This document shows, in pieces, positions 62,011 through 64,000 of a DNA stretch of 64,000 nt (positions within the stretch are counted from its first letter, which is position 1; every line of letters begins with the position of its first letter). Under the pieces are notes generated by a model. That model searched no databases. It was not told the DNA's origin and saw nothing but the letters and a program-made list of their open reading frames with translations. Position numbers and translations under genes: made by a program. Location of the stretch: the NCBI GenBank assembly GCA_022711465.1, contig JAKLEZ010000019.1, positions 1 through 64,000 on the forward strand, in the 5' to 3' direction. Source of the stretch: Planctomycetota bacterium (GTDB lineage: Bacteria > Planctomycetota > Phycisphaerae > UBA1845 > PWPN01).

Positions 62011-63945
62011 TCAGTCCGCGCAGTTCGGATCGGCGAGATGACCGCTGCCGCTGCAGCACCGCTGGAAGATGCCGAAGTCGGACTGGTCCACATCGGCGTC
62101 GACGTCGAAGTCGCATCGACGACAGACGAGGCTCTCGGCAGGAGGGATACTCGGGCCGGAGAGACAAGCCTGGAAAACACCGACGTCGTCACCGTCGACA
62201 TCCCCGTCCGAGTCGAAGTCGGCGACGTGCGCGACCCGCACACGCGAGGTGTTGAAGTACTCGTCCTGAGCCACGATCACGCCGCCGGCCCCGTCGCGCA
62301 CCGTGGCGACGTAGTGATCGTCTGTCCTGCCCAGTCGGACGACGCGTGGCGCGCCGGTGCCGTCGTCGCCGTAGTAATAGTAGGCCACATGGCTATCGCT
62401 GATCTCGGCCTCGATCTGCCAAGCCCCTCCGCCCAGGCTGATTGCGGCCGCCATATGAATTGCCGGCGGCGTCAGGTCGTTCAGCGCCGTCACGTTCCAG
62501 TCCGGCCAAGTCAGGCCCGAATTGAAGTTGTCGTCGAAAATGGACAGATGACTGAACGTGCCGTCAATCATGGTGCACGTCCCACTGACCACCCGCAACT
62601 TGCCTGGATCGCTGGTCCCGATGGGCCAGTCACAGGGAACATTGGCGTTGTTAACGATGGGCACGCGATCCCACCTGTAGCCCTGGATGCGCGAGCCGAC
62701 CGCGTCGATGGCCACGGGGTCTACGCTGGCCAGTATGGTGTTGGCCCGCCAGTGGGTTGGCCCGCCGTTGTACCACAGGTCCGTCTCACCGCACACGATC
62801 GCATCCAGCACGCATAGGTACCGGCGTTGCTGGGTGGGCTGCACGCCCGCGCCCCGCCTCCAATACAGGAAGCTGCGGTGCAGATCGAGTAGTTCCCGCC
62901 AGAGGATGTCATTCCCGAAGTCCTTCTGATACGACGTGGCGCCGTAGACGTAGTGGGCGACCCGGCATTGGCCCGCGCTCGTGGTGTTGTTGAATGTGCT
63001 CAGCATCGTTGCGCCCACCCAGTTCTTGAGGGCGAGCGTGTTAGGGTTGTGATAGTGTACCTTCATCTTGGGCAGATCGATGATCAGATCCGCGTCCAGC
63101 AGGTAGTCGGTCAGGGCCCGGGTAGTGACGCAGTTGCCCTTGCCCGGGCCGGCAGTGCCGTGACCGTCGGTTGCGCCAAAATAGGCTGTAGAGTTGCCGT
63201 CGTGGGTTTTTTGGAGGTGACTGCTCAGGTAACCCGAGCCCGTGTAGGAGCTGGCTCCTGCCAGCGTCACCCAGGTGAACTTGGTGCGATCCTGGAAGTT
63301 GACCGGCGAGCCGACGACCCTGCCCGGGTACATCACCGCCAGCGCCGAGCACAGTTGCGGGTAGCCCATGCTGTTCACCTGGTTATTGGTCGGGCTGCCG
63401 CTGCTGTCACCGATGACAACTTCGGTGGCTCCTGCCGTCACGGCCATGTCTACCAGCGGGCGAGCCATGGCCGGGTGAGTATAAGCCGGCGAGCGGCCCT
63501 CCGCGTCGCCGACCCCACCGGCACGCACTGGGTAGTACTCCACCCAGTTCGGCTTGATGACCACCTTGATCTGCCCGTCGCCGTTGACGTCGGCCACGAG
63601 ATCGCGCAGCGGGTTGCTCCAAGGCCCAAGATTCAGATCGGCGACCGTCCGCCAGACAAGGTCGTACGCGGTATTGGCCCCAGGGCCGTAGGGCAGCGTC
63701 CCGTAGGTCACGGCGTCATCGCGGTTGACTGCGACGACGGATTCTGCAGCGTTGGGCGCCAGGACGCGCGGATTGAGGCTGTAGCTCGGGTTGACCAGGT
63801 CGGCTGGCGCCAACCGCGGCCATATGACCAGCGCCGGGTTGCCCGGTGTGTAGCTGTCGCCGTAGTCCGAGTAGACGGCCACGCCTGCCGACACGAGCAG
63901 AGACAGGACACCCGCCAACGCCACCGAACCCGTCGCCAACTCCAT
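62011..63945 (-). CDS. Secreted DUF362-domain protein with EF-hand tail, possibly continuing past the right edge
   Basis: The visible 644 residues include a DUF362 region (IKVVIKPNWVEYY, GATEVVIGDSSGSP, LIIDLPKMKVHYHNP, NWVGATM, DPVAIDAVGSRI). They end in the paired EF-hand tail (DSDGDVDGDDVGVFQAC, VDADVDQSDFGIFQRC). DUF362 proteins are of unclear function. The ATG at 63945 gives a leader (GSVALAGVLSLLVSAGV) without basic residues. The frame stays open to the window edge with a basic segment upstream, so the true start may lie beyond 64000. Confidence 0.8.
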   Translation of the reverse strand: MELATGSVALAGVLSLLVSAGVAVYSDYGDSYTPGNPALVIWPRLAPADLVNPSYSLNPRVLAPNAAESVVAVNRDDAVTYGTLPYGPGANTAYDLVWRTVADLNLGPWSNPLRDLVADVNGDGQIKVVIKPNWVEYYPVRAGGVGDAEGRSPAYTHPAMARPLVDMAVTAGATEVVIGDSSGSPTNNQVNSMGYPQLCSALAVMYPGRVVGSPVNFQDRTKFTWVTLAGASSYTGSGYLSSHLQKTHDGNSTAYFGATDGHGTAGPGKGNCVTTRALTDYLLDADLIIDLPKMKVHYHNPNTLALKNWVGATMLSTFNNTTSAGQCRVAHYVYGATSYQKDFGNDILWRELLDLHRSFLYWRRGAGVQPTQQRRYLCVLDAIVCGETDLWYNGGPTHWRANTILASVDPVAIDAVGSRIQGYRWDRVPIVNNANVPCDWPIGTSDPGKLRVVSGTCTMIDGTFSHLSIFDDNFNSGLTWPDWNVTALNDLTPPAIHMAAAISLGGGAWQIEAEISDSHVAYYYYGDDGTGAPRVVRLGRTDDHYVATVRDGAGGVIVAQDEYFNTSRVRVAHVADFDSDGDVDGDDVGVFQACLSGPSIPPAESLVCRRCDFDVDADVDQSDFGIFQRCCSGSGHLADPNCAD

Positions 63946-64000
63946 CAGCGAGTGATGCCGGCCGCCGCGGTGAGCCTTCCGGCACCGCGCCCAGGCCGGG

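Noticed and set aside
1..64000. CRISPR arrays, tRNA/rRNA genes, insertion sequences or prophage
   Set aside because: No regularly spaced identical repeats, no tRNA-like cloverleaf and no transposase or phage protein was recognised in any frame.

Overview
The window looks like a chromosomal segment of a high-GC bacterium of the Planctomycetota, probably a Phycisphaerae-like lineage. This is inferred from the gene content: several Tat-exported Gfo/Idh/MocA oxidoreductases, large secreted multidomain proteins with dockerin-like paired EF-hand tails, a planctomycete-style prepilin with an H-x-DG element, a PEP-CTERM protein, HEAT-repeat proteins, and many secreted carbohydrate-active proteins. 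No rRNA, tRNA, CRISPR array, transposase, integrase or phage gene was recognised. Because the DNA is GC-rich, long antisense open frames are common; they were treated as shadows.

Layout. 1-3872 is the 3' part of a giant secreted protein (Ig-like, HYR repeats, thrombospondin-3, EF-hand pair, Cys-rich end). 4053-5727 holds a STAS protein, two doubtful small secreted peptides and a DUF3750 lipoprotein. 5785-11378 (minus) is a compact five-gene unit: membrane PAS protein, signal-peptide-less group-2-type [NiFe]-hydrogenase small and large subunits, a hydrogenase maturation endopeptidase, and a hybrid histidine kinase/response regulator. It reads as a hydrogen-sensing signalling operon and is the most interesting item here. 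11945-16382 (minus) is a MacAB-like ABC exporter. 16928-23029 is a 2033-residue subtilisin-like protease carrying C-type lectin, Fn3, IPT, two cohesin-like and dockerin-like modules. 23412-30593 holds a Gfo/Idh oxidoreductase, a UroD-like protein, a GH5-like glycosidase, a DM13 lipoprotein and a class III aminotransferase. 30633-38246 (minus) has three consecutive secreted proteins that share one ~210-residue module in four copies, next to a GntR/LacI-type regulator (38286-39425).

The plus-strand run 39859-48135 is tightly packed: prepilin-like protein, small lipoprotein, DHDPS/NAL-family aldolase, a short BNR protein, a full BNR sialidase-like enzyme, a Gfo/Idh protein lacking the usual EKP lysine, and a sodium/solute symporter with an N-terminal HEAT-like domain. 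This resembles a scavenging pathway: extracellular glycan trimming, uptake, aldolase and oxidoreductase. The substrate is not proven; sialic acid is one candidate. 48317-61857 holds further carbohydrate-processing and housekeeping genes (a five-bladed glycosidase-like protein, a four-PDZ lipoprotein, a HEAT protein, two Gfo/Idh proteins flanking a glycosidase-like protein, an M24 peptidase, a zinc-ribbon protein and a lipoprotein hydrolase). A DUF362 protein with the same EF-hand tail lies at the right edge and may continue beyond it.

All functional calls are from reading translated sequence and remembered family motifs; no database search was run.
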